This document shows positions 8,060 through 18,600 of a DNA stretch of 64,000 nucleotides, piece after piece. The notes under the pieces were generated by a model. It worked only from the letters and a program-made list of their open reading frames with translations, made no database searches and had not been told where the DNA came from. A program made the position numbers and the translations under genes. Numbering within the stretch: the stretch's first letter is position 1; every line of letters starts with the position of its first letter. The stretch is from Streptomyces pinistramenti (GTDB lineage Bacteria > Actinomycetota > Actinomycetes > Streptomycetales > Streptomycetaceae): the NCBI RefSeq assembly GCF_020564935.1, contig NZ_JAJCXB010000005.1, positions 62,001 to 126,000 on the forward strand, in the 5' to 3' direction.

Positions 8060-10006
8060 CTACAGCTCTTCGGCGACCGTGCGGGCCTGGGTCAGTGCGG
8101 TGAGCAGGGTGGCCGGTGCGTGGGCGTCGCCGACGCGGTGGACGGCCAGGCCGCGGCGGCGCAGCGGTCCATACAGGTCGTCGACGGGGATCCGGGCGGT
8201 GGCCCAGACGACCTGGCCGACGCCGTCGACGGTGGCAGGATCCCCGGTGAAGAGGTTCTCGTAGTGCAGCGTCGTGCCGTCCAGGCCCCTCGCGGCGGCG
8301 CCGGTGACCACCTCGACGCGGGCGGCGGACAGCCGCCGGTGGACCCCGAGCCGGCTGGTGTACGGGACCGTCTCGGCCGGCGCCAGGCGGGGGGTGAGCA
8401 GGACGGTACGCGGGTGGCGGGAGGCGCGCAGTTCGGCCAGCGCGCAGACGGCGGCGCCGTCGTCCTCGCCCAGGATGACGGCGGTGCCCGATGCGGGCCC
8501 GGCCGGCGTTGCGAGGTAGTCGTTGATCCCGGTACCGACCAGGGCGGCGGGCGGCCTCATCCTCGCCCCGGTGGCCAGGACGACCGCGTCCGGGGCGGTC
8601 GCGAGGACGTCCGCCTCCCGGGCCTGTGCGCCCAGGACGACCTCGACTCCGGCCCGTCGCGCCGCCTCTTCCTGGGAGACGACCAGCCGGCCGAGGTCGC
8701 CCCTGCCGGGGAGCCGGGACTCCGCGCGGGTCCGGCCGCCGAGCCGGGGACCGGCCAGCAGCGTCACCCGGTGGCCACGGTCCGCGGCCGCGCGGGCGGC
8801 TTCGAGGCCCGCGACGCCGCCGCCGACCACCGTCACCCGCCGCGCGGACGCCGCCGCGGCCGGGGCCGCTTCCTGCGCGGTCAGGCCGAACCCCGGGTTG
8901 ACCGGGCAGGCGGCCGGGCGCCCGGCGTGCACCTCGCCCCAGCAGGCGTTGCAGTACACGCCGGGCCGGATCTGCTCCTCCTGCCGTGCCCTGGCCTTGC
9001 GCGGCAGGTCCGGGTCGGCGACCAGGGCCCGGCCGAGCGCGACGAGATCGGCGGCGCCGGACCGGAGCGTCGTCTCGGCCTCCGCCGCGGACCGGACGCG
9101 GCCGACGGCGACCACCGGCACCCCGCCGGCCGCCGCCCGCAGCTCCCGCTGGAGGTCGAGATACGGGGTGGGCGGGTAGTGCATGTCGGGGACGTGGTCG
9201 CCGAAGCTGGGGGCGATGGTGCCCTGCGCGAAGCAGACATAGTCCACCGGCGCGCCCTCCTGGACGCGGGTGAACAGCGCGGCGGCGTCCGCGGGCCGCA
9301 GCCCGCCGCGTACGCCCTCGTCGCCGGGCATCTTCAGGCCGACCACGAAGTCTGGACCGGTGGCCGCCCGGATGGCCTCGATGACCTCGCGCAGGAAGCG
9401 GGTGCGTCCCGTCACGTCGCCGCCGTACGCGTCCTCCCGGTGGTTCGACCACGGCGAGAGGAAGAGCGACAGCAGATGGCCGTGGGCGGCGTGCAGTTCG
9501 ACGCCGGAGAAGCCACGCGCGGCGAGCATCGCGGCGGAGTGCGCGAACGCCTCGGTGAGCATGGCGATGTCACCGTGCGACATGACCCGCGGCATGGTGC
9601 CGCTGTAGAAGTCGGGGAGCGCGGAGGGGCCCATCGGCCGGGCGTCGCCCGTGGTCCACAGCTGGCTGCGGCCCAGGTGGTACAGCTGCCCGATCATCCG
9701 GCAGTCCTCGCGCTCGACCGCCTCCGCGATCCGCGCGAAGCCGTCCCACCCGGCCGGATCGTAGGTGACCAGCGCGAACGGCTTGGGCTCGGACGTCGGA
9801 TGGACCGCCAGTGCCTCCGACACCACCATCCCCGCGCCACCGGCCGCCGTGCGGGCGTACGCGGCGACGGTGCGCTCCGTCGGGCGGTTTCCTGCGCCGA
9901 GGCCGGTGATCATCGCCGGGAAGGCGATGCGGTTCTTCACCTCACGGCGGCCCAGCGCCATCGGGGTGAACAGCCGCTCGTAGCGCTCGGCCGGTGCGCC
10001 GCTCAT
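8060..10006 (-). CDS. FMN/FAD-dependent ene-reductase of the 2,4-dienoyl-CoA reductase (FadH)/OYE family
   Basis: About 648 residues in two parts. Residues 1-~370 are an Old Yellow Enzyme-type TIM barrel with FTPMALGRREVKNRIAFPAM, the catalytic pair region GFSGVELHAAHGHLLSLFLS and SPWSNHREDAYGG. The C-terminal half is an FAD/NAD(P)-binding domain with VTVVGGGVAGLEAARAAADR. FadH-type enzymes normally bind a 4Fe-4S cluster through CxxCxxxCx11C; here YCNACWGEVHAGRPAAC (about residues 350-366) keeps three Cys, and the third ligand position is Val. The ATG overlaps the P450 stop as ATGA. In this operon it probably reduces or desaturates the PKS/NRPS product. Confidence 0.85.
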   Translation of the reverse strand: MSGAPAERYERLFTPMALGRREVKNRIAFPAMITGLGAGNRPTERTVAAYARTAAGGAGMVVSEALAVHPTSEPKPFALVTYDPAGWDGFARIAEAVEREDCRMIGQLYHLGRSQLWTTGDARPMGPSALPDFYSGTMPRVMSHGDIAMLTEAFAHSAAMLAARGFSGVELHAAHGHLLSLFLSPWSNHREDAYGGDVTGRTRFLREVIEAIRAATGPDFVVGLKMPGDEGVRGGLRPADAAALFTRVQEGAPVDYVCFAQGTIAPSFGDHVPDMHYPPTPYLDLQRELRAAAGGVPVVAVGRVRSAAEAETTLRSGAADLVALGRALVADPDLPRKARARQEEQIRPGVYCNACWGEVHAGRPAACPVNPGFGLTAQEAAPAAAASARRVTVVGGGVAGLEAARAAADRGHRVTLLAGPRLGGRTRAESRLPGRGDLGRLVVSQEEAARRAGVEVVLGAQAREADVLATAPDAVVLATGARMRPPAALVGTGINDYLATPAGPASGTAVILGEDDGAAVCALAELRASRHPRTVLLTPRLAPAETVPYTSRLGVHRRLSAARVEVVTGAAARGLDGTTLHYENLFTGDPATVDGVGQVVWATARIPVDDLYGPLRRRGLAVHRVGDAHAPATLLTALTQARTVAEEL

Positions 10007-11229
10007 GCGTCCCACTCCAGCCACAGCTCCGTGGGGCCGCGGAAGCAGATGTTCTGCGGGTAGTCGACGTCCGCGTCGGCCAGCCGCAGGCTCGGCGCCC
10101 GCTTTCCCAGCAGCTCCAGCATCACCCCGATCTCCATCCTGGCCAGTGGTGCCCCGAAGCAGTAGTGGATGCCGCGGCCGAAGGTGAGGTGGTGGCGGGC
10201 CGCTTCGCGGCGGATGTCGAACGCCTCGGGGTCGTCGAACGCCTGCGGATCGTGGTTGGCCGAACCGATCAGCAGCAGCAGCTTCGCCCCGGCCGGTACC
10301 TCGACGCCGCCGATGTCGACCGGCCGCGTCGTCTGCCGGCGCCAGGTGAACAGGCTGGGGTCGTACCGCAGTGCCTCCTCGACGGCTCCTGGCACCAGCG
10401 ACGGGTCGGCGCACAGCGCCTCCCACTGGGGGCGGTCGCGGAGCAGCCGCAGCAGCGCGCTGGTCGCCACGTTGGTGGTCGTCTCGTGGCCGGCGAAGCT
10501 GATCGCGTGGATCACGTTGGTGATCTCGTCGACGGTGAGCGCCTCCGGGTCGTCCAGGTGGACGCGGATGAGGTCGCTGGTGAAGTCGTCGCGGGGTTCG
10601 GCCAGCCGCTGGTGGACGAAGTCGACGCAGTACTTCCAGTACCGCACCATGAACGCGGCGACGTCCGTCTGCTGCTCGGCTGTGGCGCGGCCCCAGGTGA
10701 ACACCATCCGCTCGGCGGCGAGTTCCTTGAGCATCACGGTGTCCTCGGCCGGGAAGCCGATCAGCGCGAAGACCACCGATGCGGGCAGCGGGTAGGTCAG
10801 CTCGGTCACCGCGTCGAAGCGCGGGCGGCGCAGCATCTGCGTGATCAGTTCGTCCGCGCGGGCCCGGACCGTCGGCGCCAGGACCTCCAGGCGCCGCGCC
10901 GAGAAGACCTTCAGGCAGTGGGACCTGACGCGGCTGTGCTTGGGCTCGGGGCCGTTCGACATGGTGGGGCTGGTGCCGAAGCCGTCGGCGAGGAGGGCGC
11001 GCGCCTCCTCGTTCAGCGGAAAGACCGGCTCCTGGGTGTTCGCGCCGGAGAACGTCCGGTGGTCCTTCATGATCCGCTCGATGTCGGTGTGCCGGGTGAC
11101 CACCCACAGGTTCAGCTCGGGGTGGTGGAACACCGGGGTTTCCGCGCGGATCTCGGCGAGCTGCGGATACGGGTCGGTCAGGAAGGCGGGGGCGAGCGGG
11201 TCGTAGCCCGCGCGCACGGGGCAGCTCAT
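10003..11229 (-). CDS. cytochrome P450 monooxygenase
   Basis: 408 residues, the usual length for a bacterial class I P450. The I-helix oxygen-activation motif is SFAGHETTTN, the K-helix ExxR is EEALR, and the haem-binding loop FGRGIHYCFG places the ligand at Cys357. All key residues are present. Its ATG overlaps the thioesterase stop (ATGA) and its TGA overlaps the ene-reductase ATG, so the three are translationally coupled. No ferredoxin gene is nearby, so electrons must come from partners encoded elsewhere. It probably hydroxylates or oxidises the released acyl-glycine product. Confidence 0.92.
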   Translation of the reverse strand: MSCPVRAGYDPLAPAFLTDPYPQLAEIRAETPVFHHPELNLWVVTRHTDIERIMKDHRTFSGANTQEPVFPLNEEARALLADGFGTSPTMSNGPEPKHSRVRSHCLKVFSARRLEVLAPTVRARADELITQMLRRPRFDAVTELTYPLPASVVFALIGFPAEDTVMLKELAAERMVFTWGRATAEQQTDVAAFMVRYWKYCVDFVHQRLAEPRDDFTSDLIRVHLDDPEALTVDEITNVIHAISFAGHETTTNVATSALLRLLRDRPQWEALCADPSLVPGAVEEALRYDPSLFTWRRQTTRPVDIGGVEVPAGAKLLLLIGSANHDPQAFDDPEAFDIRREAARHHLTFGRGIHYCFGAPLARMEIGVMLELLGKRAPSLRLADADVDYPQNICFRGPTELWLEWDA

Positions 11230-12176
11230 CGGCTCACCCGCTCGACCGCGGCGCGCAGGGCGACGCCGACGCGTGACATGTGCGGCTCCGCGCAGTCGAA
11301 GAGGGTGCTCGCCTCGGCGTCGATCTTCTCGATCTCGACGCGGTCCTGGTCCATGGCGCCCAGGGCCTTCGCGTACGGCGAGTCCGGGTCGACCACGTTC
11401 TCGCGGCGCGTGCCCTCGCCGACGGCCAGGACGTGCAGCCGTCCTTGGAGACCGCCGGCCGGGCGGTAGGCGAACATCGCGCCGAGGTTGGCCTGGTACA
11501 CCGCGATCCGGTGGCGCAGCACCTGCGGGTCCACACTCCCCAGGCCGGGCTGGGCGGCGAGGAAGTCCACCAGGATGTCGGTGCGCTGCTCATCGGGCGC
11601 CGCGGCTATCCGCTCCAGCGGCAGCTCGACGGGGTGGCCCAGCAGCCGCTCGATGATGAATCCGTAGTCGTGCAGCGCGCGGGTCTGCAGCGAATCCGCC
11701 TCGGGGAGTTCCTGCCAGGCCCGCGCGAACGTCGGCATCAGGTGCAGGACGAGCGGCACCTGCTCGCCCGCGGCCTCCAGCTGCCGGGCGGCCTCGAAGG
11801 CGGGCAGGCCGCCCATGCAGTTGCCGGCGAGGTGGTAGGGGCCGTGCGGCTGGAGGCGCCGGATCTCCTCGATGCCGCGCGCGGCGATCTCCTCGACCGT
11901 GGTGGTCGGCGCCTGGTCGCCGTCCAGGCCGGGCGACTGGCAGGCGTACACGCCCCAGGGTGCGGGGACGTGCGGCAGGTAGCCGCTCATGTAGCCGACG
12001 CTGCCCTCCGTCGCGGGGAAGAAGAACAGCCGGGGGCTGCCTTCGCGCAGCACCTTGAGGTGGGAGCCGGTCAGCTCCAGCAGGCGGGTCTCGGCGTTCT
12101 TCTCGGCGAGCAGCCGCAGCAGCGCGAGCCGCTTGGTGTCGGACAGGCCGCTGACCCTGTTGGCGAGATCGGTCAT
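11226..12176 (-). CDS. thioesterase with cysteine nucleophile
   Basis: 316 residues of alpha/beta-hydrolase type. LHLAGNCMGG-like sequence (AGNCMGGLPAFEAARQLEAA) places Cys120 where typical PKS/NRPS thioesterases have Ser in GxSxG. A His in FDCAEPHM near the C-terminus fits the catalytic histidine. Residues 1-30 (LSDTKRLALLRLLAEKNAET) form a helix like the acceptor docking helices of assembly-line proteins. Start: ATG 12176 has GGAG five bases upstream; 125 non-coding bases separate it from the NRPS stop. It is stand-alone, yet lies where a releasing domain is needed because the NRPS ends in a T domain. It may catalyse hydrolysis or Dieckmann-type cyclisation. Confidence 0.85.
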   Translation of the reverse strand: MTDLANRVSGLSDTKRLALLRLLAEKNAETRLLELTGSHLKVLREGSPRLFFFPATEGSVGYMSGYLPHVPAPWGVYACQSPGLDGDQAPTTTVEEIAARGIEEIRRLQPHGPYHLAGNCMGGLPAFEAARQLEAAGEQVPLVLHLMPTFARAWQELPEADSLQTRALHDYGFIIERLLGHPVELPLERIAAAPDEQRTDILVDFLAAQPGLGSVDPQVLRHRIAVYQANLGAMFAYRPAGGLQGRLHVLAVGEGTRRENVVDPDSPYAKALGAMDQDRVEIEKIDAEASTLFDCAEPHMSRVGVALRAAVERVSR

Positions 12177-12301
12177 GGGAACTCCTGGGGGTGCGTTCCG
12201 AAGGGGAGTTGTGGGGTCTTCTTGCGGTTGTGGTGGGTGGTATGCGGGGATCGGGGGGGCGCGGCGGCCGTGCCGTACGGAACGGGTGCGCGACCCGCGG
12301 A

Positions 12302-15300
12302 TCAGGGCGTGTCGGCGAGGAGGGCGGCGGCCTCTTCGTCGGAGAGGGAGTCCAGCAGGGCGAGGGCCGTTTCGAGGTCGTCGGCGGGCCGGAGGTGGCG
12401 GGCGACCGCCGCGACCGAGGCGTCCTGCATGAAGACGTGCAGCGGGACGCGGGTACCGGTGGACTGCCGCAGCCGGTACAGGACGGTGGTGGCGGTCAGT
12501 GAGTGGCCGCCGAGGCGGAAGAAGTCGTCGAGCCGCCCGGCCCCGGTGATGCCCAGGACCTCCTCGTACACCGCCGCGACGGCCAACTCCTCGGCGCCTT
12601 CCGGGGGTTGCGAGGCTCCGGAGGAACAGGCCACCGGGAGCGCCATCCGGCGCAGCGCGCCCCGGTCGGTCTTGCCGTTGGCCGTGCGGGGCAGCTCCGT
12701 GTGCGGGACGAACCGCTGCGGGATGAGGGCGGGGCGCAGCAGCCCGCCCAGATGGGCCGTCAGCTCCTCCGCGGCGGGCGGGGCAGTCGGGTCGGCGGGC
12801 AGCAGGTGGGCCACGAGTACCTCGTCGCCCGCCGGGACGACCACCGCGTCGCGGACGGCCGGGTGGCGGCGCAGGGCGTGCTCGATCTCCTCCGGTTCGA
12901 TGCGGTGCCCGCGCACCTTGAGCTGGTCGTCGGCGCGGCCCAGGAAGACCGGGTCGCCGCCGGCCGGCCACCGCACCACATCGCCCGTGCGGTAGGCGCG
13001 TTCGGCCGGGCCGTCCCCGGTGTCGAGGGTCACGAAGCGCTCGGCGGTCAGCTCGGGCCGGTGGAGGTAGCCCAGCGCCAGGCCGTCGCCGCCGATGTAC
13101 AGCTCGCCCGGTACGCCGGGCGGGACGGGCATCAGGTTCCGGTCGAGTACGTGCAGCGTCGTGTTCGCGACGGGCTGCCCCATCAGGACGGGCCCGTCGC
13201 CGGGCCTGACCTGCCAGCAGGTGGACCAGATGGTCGTCTCGGTGGGGCCGTAGAGGTTCCACGCCTCGGCGCAGCCGCCGAGCAGCCGGTCGGCCAGGTC
13301 GCGGCTGAGCGCCTCCCCGCCGGACCAGGCGCGCAGCCGGGGGCGGCCGGGCCAGCCCGAGTCCAGCAGCATCCGCCAGGTCGAGGGTGTCGCCTGCACG
13401 ACCGTGGCGTCGTGGCGCTCCAGCAGGGCGGCGAGGCGGTCGGGGTCGCGGGTCTCGGCGTCGGTGGCGACCACCAGGGTGGCGCCGGTGAGCAGCGGGA
13501 GCAGCAGTTCCAGCAGAGAGATGTCGAAGAACAGCGCGGTGACCGCGACGAGCACGTCGTCGGCGCCGATGCCCGGGTGTTCGCCCATGCCGGCGAGCAG
13601 GTTGACCAGCGCGGAGTGCGGTACCTCGACGCCCTTGGGGACGCCGGTCGAGCCGGAGGTGTAAAGGACGTAGGCCGCCGTCGTCCGGAGGTCGCCGTGC
13701 TCCCGCGCGGGCGCCGGGCCGGGCGGCGGGACGTCGGCGGTGGCGTCCAGCGGCCGGATTCCCGGGGGCAGCAGACCGGCGGTGTCCGGGTCGGTCCAGG
13801 CGGCCGTCAACGCGCAGTCGGCGCTCATCTGCGCCATCCGCTCGGTGGGCAGGTCCGGTGCGAGCGGTACGAAGGCGGCGCCCGCGCGCAGCGAGGCGAG
13901 CACCGCGGCGACCATGTCGGCGGAGCGGTGCATCACGATGCCGACCCGGCCGCCCGCGCCGTCCCCGTCCCGCAGTAATCCGGCGAGAGCGTCCACCCGG
14001 GCGTCCAGGCGGCGGTACGACCACTCCTGGTCGCCGCAGCGCAGCGCGGTGCGGTCCGGGGTGCGGGCCGCCTGCGCGGCGAACAGGTCGTCGGCGGTGG
14101 CGTCTTGCGGGGAGGGCCGGGCGGTGTCGTTGGCGGCGGCAAGGGCCCGCAGGTCGGCGTCGGACAGGACCGGTACGCGCGGCGTCTCGTGGTCCGGGGT
14201 GTCGGCGAGCCGCTGGGCGAGCTGCTGCCAGCGGTGGGCGAAGGCCGTCGCGGTGGCCGGGTCGAACAGGTCGGTGTTGTAGCGCAGTTCCAGCTCCAGT
14301 GCGCCGTCGGGCGCGGGGGTGAGGTACACCTCCAGGTCGAACTGGGTGGTGCCGGCGTCGAACGGCACCGGGGCGGCGGTGACCTGGGGCAGTGTGAGCC
14401 GTCCCGGCAGGTCCTGGAGCGCCAGGAACGTCTGGAACAGCGCGTTGCGGCTGGGATCCCGCTGCGGGGCGAGCCGCTCCACCAGCCGTTCGTACGCGTA
14501 GTCGCAGTGGTCCCAGGCCGTGGCGCAGGTGCGTCCGGTGCCGGCGACCAGCTGCCGGAAGGTCGGCCTGCCGGTCAGGTCGACCGGCAGCACCAGGGTG
14601 CTCACGAAGCAGCCGGCCGTCCCGTGGAAGCGGGTGTCAGGCCGGTTGGCGTACGGCGTGCCGACGACCGTCAGGTCGCTGCCGGTGTGCCGGCCGAGCA
14701 GCACGCCGTGGACGGCGAGCAGCGCGGCGAACAGCGTGGTGCCCTCCGCTTCGGCCAGGGCGCGCAGCTTCCGTGTCGTCGCGGCCGGCAGTGTGAGGCC
14801 GACGGTGGCGCCGCGGTAGCCGCGCTGCCGCGGCCGTGGGCGGTCCGCGGGCAGTTCGGCGGTGCCGTCGGCGGTGGCGTCGGCGAGTGTCTTCGCCCAG
14901 TGGTCGAGGGCGGCCGTCCGGCCGGGGGTGTCCTCGACGGCGCGCTCGTGGGCGACGAACTCGGCGTATTCCGCGGCCGGTTGGCTCACCCGGCCCGCGT
15001 ACGCATCGGATATCCCGTCCAGCAGCAGGCCGTACGTCCAGCCGTCGGCGATCAGGTGGTGCACCGTCAGGCCCCAGAGCCAGTCGTCGTCGCCGAGCCG
15101 CACCAGCGCGGAGCGGATCAGCGGCGGACGGGCCAGGTCGAAGGGGCGCACCAGCTCCTCGCGGAGCAGCTTTTCCCCCTCCTGCCCGGGTCCGGGGTCG
15201 AAAACGGTGGTGGTGACGGATGCAGCGTCGGCGAGGAACTGCACGGGGTGGCCGGCGAGTTCATCGAAGCCGGCGCGCAGGCCCGGGTGGGCGGCGAGTA

Positions 15301-15616
15301 CCGCGTTCAGCGCCGCGTCGAGGGCGGCCGGGTCCAGCGGACCGCGGAGCCGGTGCGCGTAGCTGAAGGTGTAGCCGGTGCCGCTCGCGTCCAGCTCCTG
15401 GAGGAACCACAGCCGGCGCTGGATGCCGGACAGCGGCAGCACCCGCCGGTCGCGGAGCCGGGCGAGCAGGGCGTCGCGGTGGGCGGCGACGTCCTCGCGC
15501 AGTTGGGGGGTGAGGATGCCGTCGGGGCCGCGCAGCCGCAGTCGGCCGTCGTCGGCGCGGAGGTCGCCGCCGCGGGCGACGAGGGCGGCGAGGACCGGGT
15601 CCGTCGGGTCGTTCAC
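12302..15616 (-). CDS. NRPS module: docking-C-A(Gly)-T
   Basis: 1104 residues. Residues 1-~55 resemble a TubC-type N-terminal docking domain (GGDLRADDGRLRLRGPDG). The condensation domain has HHLIADG at 186-192, so it is active in principle. The adenylation domain has LYTSGSTGVPKG (651-662), NLYGPTETT, YRTGD and RTANGKTDR. Aligned by eye to PheA, the specificity residues are D698 I699 L702 Q741 W764 G766 L788 I796 W797 K, or DILQWGLIWK, nine of ten identical to the classical glycine code. The carrier domain has DDFFRLGGHSL with Ser1039. The GTG start overlaps the PKS stop as GTGA. It condenses the PKS acyl chain with glycine. No epimerase, methylase or terminal TE domain is present. Confidence 0.9.
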   Translation of the reverse strand: MNDPTDPVLAALVARGGDLRADDGRLRLRGPDGILTPQLREDVAAHRDALLARLRDRRVLPLSGIQRRLWFLQELDASGTGYTFSYAHRLRGPLDPAALDAALNAVLAAHPGLRAGFDELAGHPVQFLADAASVTTTVFDPGPGQEGEKLLREELVRPFDLARPPLIRSALVRLGDDDWLWGLTVHHLIADGWTYGLLLDGISDAYAGRVSQPAAEYAEFVAHERAVEDTPGRTAALDHWAKTLADATADGTAELPADRPRPRQRGYRGATVGLTLPAATTRKLRALAEAEGTTLFAALLAVHGVLLGRHTGSDLTVVGTPYANRPDTRFHGTAGCFVSTLVLPVDLTGRPTFRQLVAGTGRTCATAWDHCDYAYERLVERLAPQRDPSRNALFQTFLALQDLPGRLTLPQVTAAPVPFDAGTTQFDLEVYLTPAPDGALELELRYNTDLFDPATATAFAHRWQQLAQRLADTPDHETPRVPVLSDADLRALAAANDTARPSPQDATADDLFAAQAARTPDRTALRCGDQEWSYRRLDARVDALAGLLRDGDGAGGRVGIVMHRSADMVAAVLASLRAGAAFVPLAPDLPTERMAQMSADCALTAAWTDPDTAGLLPPGIRPLDATADVPPPGPAPAREHGDLRTTAAYVLYTSGSTGVPKGVEVPHSALVNLLAGMGEHPGIGADDVLVAVTALFFDISLLELLLPLLTGATLVVATDAETRDPDRLAALLERHDATVVQATPSTWRMLLDSGWPGRPRLRAWSGGEALSRDLADRLLGGCAEAWNLYGPTETTIWSTCWQVRPGDGPVLMGQPVANTTLHVLDRNLMPVPPGVPGELYIGGDGLALGYLHRPELTAERFVTLDTGDGPAERAYRTGDVVRWPAGGDPVFLGRADDQLKVRGHRIEPEEIEHALRRHPAVRDAVVVPAGDEVLVAHLLPADPTAPPAAEELTAHLGGLLRPALIPQRFVPHTELPRTANGKTDRGALRRMALPVACSSGASQPPEGAEELAVAAVYEEVLGITGAGRLDDFFRLGGHSLTATTVLYRLRQSTGTRVPLHVFMQDASVAAVARHLRPADDLETALALLDSLSDEEAAALLADTP

Positions 15617-18600
15617 AGCAGAACCTCCGTGGGGGCGTCCTGGACGTGGCGCACGGCGCCGGTCCCGGCGTCGAGTGCCTCCTGGGCGAGGGCGGTGAGT
15701 GAGGGGGCGTTGAGGATCCGGGAGACCTTCAGGTCGGCGTTCAGGTCCTCCAGGAGGGTGTTGCGCAGTTGCATCGCGACGAGCGAGCCGGCGCCGAGCG
15801 CCAGCAGCGGGACGTCGGCGGGCAGTTCGGTGGCGTCCATCTCAAGGAGGGCGGTCAGGTGGGCGGTCAGGTGGTGCCGGACCAGATCGGCGGCCTTGTC
15901 GGGGGAGGCGGCGGCGATGCGGTCGGCCAGCGGCGCCCGGTCCACCGGTTCGTCGGTGTGCCGGGGTGGATCGGTGATCCAGTAGCGGCGGCGCTGCCAG
16001 GGGTAGGCGGGCAGCGCGGTCAGGCGTCCCGCCGGGAGCGGGGTGCGGTCCCAGTCGAGGGCGACGCCGCCGGTGTGCAGTCCTGCCAGGGCCAGTGCGA
16101 GGGTTTCGCGGTGCGGCCGGTCGCGGCGCAGCGCGCCCACCGCGGCCGATTCCTGCCCGCGGAGCAGGTCCTGGAGCGCCGGTACCAGCACCGGGTGCGG
16201 GCCCAGTTCCAGGAAGCAGGCCGGCCCGTCGGCGGCGATCCGGCCGACGGCGTCCGCGAACCGCACCGGCTCCCGCAGGTTCCGCGCCCAGTACCCGGCG
16301 TCCAGGGCCTCGCCGGGGTGGACGCGGCCGGTGACCGTCGACACGAAGGGCACCCGCTCCGCCCCTGGTGTCAGCGATTTCAGTGCACGCCGCAGTCCGG
16401 GAAGGAGCGGTTCGCACTGGCGGCTGTGCGCGGCGACACCGACCTGCAGGACGCGCGCCATGACGCCCTGGGCGTCGAACTTCAGGGCCGCCTCGGCGAT
16501 TTCGTCGGCGTCGCCGGTGAGCACCGTGGCGCGCGGTCCGTTGGCGGCGGCCAGTTCCGCGCTCGGGGCGTACGGCGCGGCCGCGGCGAGGGCCGCTTCC
16601 GGGCCGAGGTCCACCAGCAGCATGGCGCCCCGTCCCGTCAGCGGGCCCAGGGCCGCGCTGCGGCGGCAGATCACGCGCACGGCGTCGGGCAGGGAGAGCG
16701 CACCGCAGGCGTACGCTGCCGCGGCCTCGCCCATACTGTGGCCGACCACCGCCGCGGGCTCGACGCCCCAGGACCGCCAGAGCGCGTCGAGGGCGACGCT
16801 CACCGTGAACACGGCCGGCTGGACCACCGCGATGGCCTCCGTGTCCAGCGGCTGCTCCCCGCGCAGCCAGGGCAGCAGGTCGATGCCGCCCTCGGCGTGG
16901 ATCAGCTCGGCGCAGGTGTGGGCCGCGCGGCGGAACGCCGGCTCCTGCGCGTACAGGGTGCGGCCCATCGTGGCGTGCTGCCCGCCCTGGCCGGGGAAGA
17001 CGAAGACCGTCCGGGTCGTGGCGGCGCGGGCCCGCCCGCGCACCAGGCCGGGCGGGCGCTCGCCCCGGGCGTACGCGGCCAGGGAGCCGGCCGCCTGCCG
17101 GGCGTCGGATGTGACCAGCGCGAGCCGGTGCTCGTGGTGGCCACGGTGGGCGGCGAGGGTGTGGCAGATGCCCGGCAGTTCGCCGGGGGCGGCCTCGGCC
17201 AGGCGGCCGGCCGTCAGCTTTGCGGCCTGGGCGAGCGCCTGCTCGTCCCGGGCGGACAGGGTGAGCAGATGGGGCACGTCGGGCCGGTCGGGGGCCGGCC
17301 CGAGCGCGCGGGCCGACGCGGCGAGCACGGGCCGTGCCGGTTCGCCGCGGCGCATCGACGGCAGGGCCTGGCCGCGCCCGTCCAGGACCCGTTCGGTGTC
17401 CAGCAGGGTGACCGGATGCGGGTTGAGGTCCAGGAAGTGGCGGTGGCCCTGTGCCGCCAGGCCCGCGATGCCGTCGCCGAAGAGCACGGGCTCGCGCAGG
17501 TTGCGGCACCAGTAGTCGGCGTCCAGCTCCTCCCCGGCGACGGGCGCCCCGGTGACGGTGGACCACATCGGTACGACGGAGGGCCCCGGTGCGAGGCCGG
17601 CGAGGGCCTTGCGCAGGGGGGTGAGCAGCGGATCCATGTGCGCCGAGTGCGAGGCGTAGTCCACGTCGATCGGCCGCACGGTCACGTCCTCAGCCGCGAG
17701 CACGGCCAACAGGCCGTCCACCGCCGCGCGTCCGCCGGATATCACCGTCCGGTCAGGACCGCTGAGCACCGCGACCGCGAGGTCGGGGTCGCCGTGGCGG
17801 GCGAGGGCGGCCCGGGTCCGCTCGGCGTCCAGGCCCACCACCGCCATCGTCCCGTCGCCGGCCAACTCGTCGACGAGCCGGGCGCGGACGGCGACGAGGC
17901 GCGCCGCGTCGTCCAGCCCGAGCGCGCCGCTGACGTGGGCCGCCGCGATCTCGCCCATGCTCTGGCCGATCACCGCCGCCGGGCGCACGCCGCGGGCCGC
18001 CCAGAGCGCGGCGAGCGCGACCTGCACGGTGAAGACGGCGGCCTGGACGGAGCCGGTGTCGTCCAGCGGCTCCCGGCGCAGGGTGAGCAGGTCCTTGACG
18101 CTCCGCCCGCCGAGGTGCGGTGCCAGCGCCCGGTCACAGGCGCGCACCGCCCGTGCGAACGCCGGGTCCGTCATCAGCTCGACGGCCATCCGCGGCCACT
18201 GCGACCCCTGCCCGCCGAACACGAACACCGGGCCGGCAGGCGCGCCGCCCGCCGCTTCGGGAACAGCCGGGCGGCCCGCGTCCACGACATCCTCCGCCGC
18301 GTCCTCCCGCGGCGCACCGGACAGCAGCACGTGGCAGTTGGTCCCGCCGAAGCCGAAGCCGCTCACCCCCGCCCACGCCGCCTCGTCCGGGCCGCCCGGC
18401 CAGGGCCGCGCCGCCGTGGGCACCTCAAGACGCAGATCGTCGAGGGGGATGTGCGGGTTGGGGCTCTCGAAGTGCAGATTGCGCGGGACCGTACGGTGGT
18501 GCAGCACCAGCGCCGTCTTGACGAACCCGGCCACTCCGGCCGCCGCCTCCAGGTGGCCGATGTTGCTCTTCACCGCCCCGAGCAGCAGCGGCGCGTCGGC

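Noticed and set aside
8060..11107. Single 1,015-codon minus-strand gene covering P450 and ene-reductase
   Set aside because: The upper part is an out-of-frame shadow of the P450; the ene-reductase starts at ATG 10006 overlapping the P450 stop.
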